DNA of 64,000 nucleotides from Streptomyces sp. GESEQ-4. Lineage in GTDB: Bacteria > Actinomycetota > Actinomycetes > Streptomycetales > Streptomycetaceae. Positions 62,162 through 64,000 of this stretch are shown piece after piece (position 1 is the stretch's first letter; each line of letters opens with the position of its first letter). The translations under genes were made by a program, and so were the position numbers. Below the pieces are notes generated by a model that saw only the letters and a list, made by a program, of their open reading frames with translations, made no database searches and was not told the DNA's origin. Location of the stretch: the NCBI RefSeq assembly GCF_017948455.1, contig NZ_JAFFSU010000016.1, positions 122,464-186,463 of the forward strand, given 5' to 3'.

Positions 62162-64000
62162 GTGCGCTACCGCATCCTCGGCACGACTCAGGCCCTCCGC
62201 ACCGACGGCACCACCGTTCCCGTCGGCGGGGCGCGGTTGCGTGCGCTGCTGACGGTGCTGGCCCTGCGGCCGGGGCGGACCGTGCCGGTGAGTGTGCTGG
62301 TGGACGAGGTGTGGGACGGCGAGGCGCCGGCCGACGCGACGGGGGCGGTGCAGGCGCTGGTGGGGCGGCTGCGCAGGGCGCTGGGGGCGGATGCCGTGGA
62401 GTCCGTGGCGGGCGGGTACCGGCTCGCCGCCTCGGGTGACGACATCGACCTGCATCGTTTCGAGCGGCTGGTCGGTGACGGGCTGCGCGCCCTCACCGAC
62501 GGCGACCCCGCCAAGGCGGCCGGCGTCCTCGACGACGCCCTCGCGCTCTGGCGCGGCCCCGCCCTCGCCGACCTGCCCGACCGCACCGCGGAGACGGCCC
62601 GCTGCGAGACCCGGCGCCTTGACGCGCTCCGCGCCCGGCACGCCGCCGCCCTCGCCCTCGGCCAGGCCGAGCAGTCCCTGCCCGAGCTGACCGCCCTGTG
62701 CGACAGCCACCCCCTGGACGAGCCCCTCCAGGCCCTGCGTCTGCGCGCCCTGCGCGACGCGGGCCGCGCGGCGGAGGCGCTGGCCGCTTACGAGGACCTG
62801 CGCCGACTCCTGGCGGACCGGCTCGGCTCGGACCCGGGGCCGGAACTGCGGGCGCTGCACGGGGAACTGCTCCGGCCGGAGGAGGGCGCGCACAGGGACG
62901 GCTCCGGTCCGCGTGCGGGTACGAGTTCCTCCGGCAGCGGGTGGGGGGCGAAGGGTGCCGGACAGGTCGGGGGTGAGGGCCGTGCGGGCAACCTCCGCGC
63001 CCGGCTCACCTCCTTCGTCGGCCGCGAAGCCGACATCGATGCCATCCGCGGCGACCTCGCCGCCGCCCGGCTGGTGACGCTGCTCGGACCCGGCGGGGCG
63101 GGGAAGACGCGGCTGTCGCAGGAGGCCGCCGAGGCCGTGCGGGACGTGGCTCGGGACGGGGTGTGGCTGGCCGAGCTGGCGCCGGTCGACGACCCGGCCG
63201 CCGTACCGGAAGCCGTACTCACGGCCCTGGGTGCGCGCGAGACCGTGCTGTTCGGGGCCGGAGCGGAGGAGATACGGGCCGGGTTCGAGCGGCATGACGA
63301 TCCCGTCGTACGGCTCGTCGAGCACTGCGGCCGGCGGCGGATGCTGATCGTCCTCGACAACTGCGAGCATGTCGTCGAGGCCGCCGCCCGGCTGGTCGAG
63401 CAGTTGCTGGAGCGGTGTCCCGGGCTCACCGTCCTGGCCACCAGCCGTGAACCCCTCGGTGTGCCGGGGGAGTTGGTGCGGCCGGTGGAGCCGCTGCCGG
63501 AGCCGGTCGCGCTGCGGCTGCTCGCGGACCGGGGTGCTGCCGCCCGGCCCGGCTTCCGGGTCGAGGACGATCCCGAGGCCGCCGCCGAGATCTGCCGGCG
63601 GCTCGACGGGCTGCCGCTGGCCATCGAGCTCGCGGCGGCCCGGCTACGGATGTTGACGCCCCGTCAGATCGTGGACCGGCTCGACGACCGCTTCCGGCTG
63701 CTCACCTCCGGCAGTCGTACGGTGCTGCCCCGCCAGCAGACCCTGCGGGCCGTCGTCGACTGGTCCTGGGACCTGCTCGACTCGGACGAGCGCGACGTCC
63801 TGCGCCGTCTTTCGGTGTTCGCGGGCGGCTGCGAACTCGCCGCCGCCGAGGCCGTCTGTGGACCGGCCGCCCTCGACGCACTCGGCTCCCTCGTCGACAA
63901 GTCCCTTGTCGTGGCCGGCCCTTCGGGTGAGGGCGGCGAGATGCGCTACCGGCTCCTGGAGACCGTCGCCGAGTACGCGGGCGAACGGCTCGACGAGTCC
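62162..64000 (+). CDS. AfsR/SARP-type regulator with BTAD and NB-ARC ATPase domains (3' end outside window)
   Basis: The first 613 codons of a large regulator, open to the last base. Residues 1-95 are an OmpR-type winged helix (YRILGTTQALRTDGTTVPVG, LRALLTVLALRPG). Residues about 95-240 are the bacterial transcriptional activation domain (DLHRFERLVGDG, LPDRTAETARCETRRLDALR). The NB-ARC-like ATPase follows, with Walker A LLGPGGAGKTRLSQE (about 305-320), a Walker B-type LIVLDNCEHVVEAAARL and the TSREPLGVPGE motif. Typical relatives add TPR repeats after this point and activate antibiotic or other gene clusters in Streptomyces. The GTG start has a weak ribosome site. Confidence 0.9.
   Translation, partial: MRYRILGTTQALRTDGTTVPVGGARLRALLTVLALRPGRTVPVSVLVDEVWDGEAPADATGAVQALVGRLRRALGADAVESVAGGYRLAASGDDIDLHRFERLVGDGLRALTDGDPAKAAGVLDDALALWRGPALADLPDRTAETARCETRRLDALRARHAAALALGQAEQSLPELTALCDSHPLDEPLQALRLRALRDAGRAAEALAAYEDLRRLLADRLGSDPGPELRALHGELLRPEEGAHRDGSGPRAGTSSSGSGWGAKGAGQVGGEGRAGNLRARLTSFVGREADIDAIRGDLAAARLVTLLGPGGAGKTRLSQEAAEAVRDVARDGVWLAELAPVDDPAAVPEAVLTALGARETVLFGAGAEEIRAGFERHDDPVVRLVEHCGRRRMLIVLDNCEHVVEAAARLVEQLLERCPGLTVLATSREPLGVPGELVRPVEPLPEPVALRLLADRGAAARPGFRVEDDPEAAAEICRRLDGLPLAIELAAARLRMLTPRQIVDRLDDRFRLLTSGSRTVLPRQQTLRAVVDWSWDLLDSDERDVLRRLSVFAGGCELAAAEAVCGPAALDALGSLVDKSLVVAGPSGEGGEMRYRLLETVAEYAGERLDES

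Overview
The window is chromosomal DNA of a Streptomyces or close relative. GC is very high, GTG starts are common, four-base start/stop overlaps are frequent, and lineage-typical families recur (SARP/BTAD regulators, DUF6243, F420 reductase, Tat-exported PhoD, WXG100 with a kinase carrying a peptidoglycan-binding domain, iron boxes of the DmdR/IdeR type). No rRNA, tRNA, CRISPR array, complete insertion sequence or prophage is visible. The layout reads as an accessory half (about 1-34.5 kb) followed by a more conserved core-like half (about 34.5-64 kb).

Accessory half. Two short-chain dehydrogenases and a decayed ATPase relic lead into a defence island (2.6-15.9 kb). The island holds a SLOG-like small protein, a frameshifted regulator remnant, a sporadically distributed DUF6119/TIGR04141-type protein, a divergent gene encoding a helix-turn-helix, a degenerate N6-methylase and an HsdS-like tail, a complete Type I restriction-modification operon (hsdM-hsdS-hsdR, all overlapping) and a protein with an Mrr-like C-terminus. 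A perfect 10-bp inverted repeat lies in the divergent promoter between the DUF6119 gene and the methylase-like gene. This arrangement is the best candidate for an undescribed system. Next come a phosphotransferase, an alpha/beta hydrolase lipoprotein flanked by tandem repeats, a CPBP protease with a two-component system, a pair of gene relics, and a compact Type VII secretion-like cluster: an FHA-FtsK/SpoIIIE ATPase, a small W-x-G protein, a larger possible effector, a WXG100 protein and a membrane Ser/Thr kinase with an external peptidoglycan-binding domain. Two AraC regulators, a DUF418 membrane protein and two more relics close this half.

Core-like half. Genes for MazG-like, DoxX, NTF2-like, aldo/keto reductase, SDR, PhoD phosphatase, Gfo/Idh/MocA oxidoreductase, Bcr/CflA-type exporter and serine hydrolase precede an iron-acquisition block (43.5-51.5 kb). 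That block has heme oxygenase, a FecCD permease and its ATPase, and an EfeO-EfeB-EfeU elemental-iron system followed by a lipoprotein. Iron-box-like sites precede heme oxygenase, the permease and efeO, so these genes are probably derepressed together when iron is scarce. No substrate-binding protein for the ABC importer is present here.

The remainder comprises a primase/polymerase-like protein, a TetR regulator with a perfect palindromic operator, DUF6243, an S28 peptidase, Rsm22, methionine aminopeptidase, an MFS exporter, a sialidase, F420-dependent NADP reductase, a site-2 protease and an AfsR/SARP-type regulator cut by the window end. Three copies of a dispersed GC-rich intergenic element common in Streptomyces lie at about 38.1, 46.1 and 57.0 kb.
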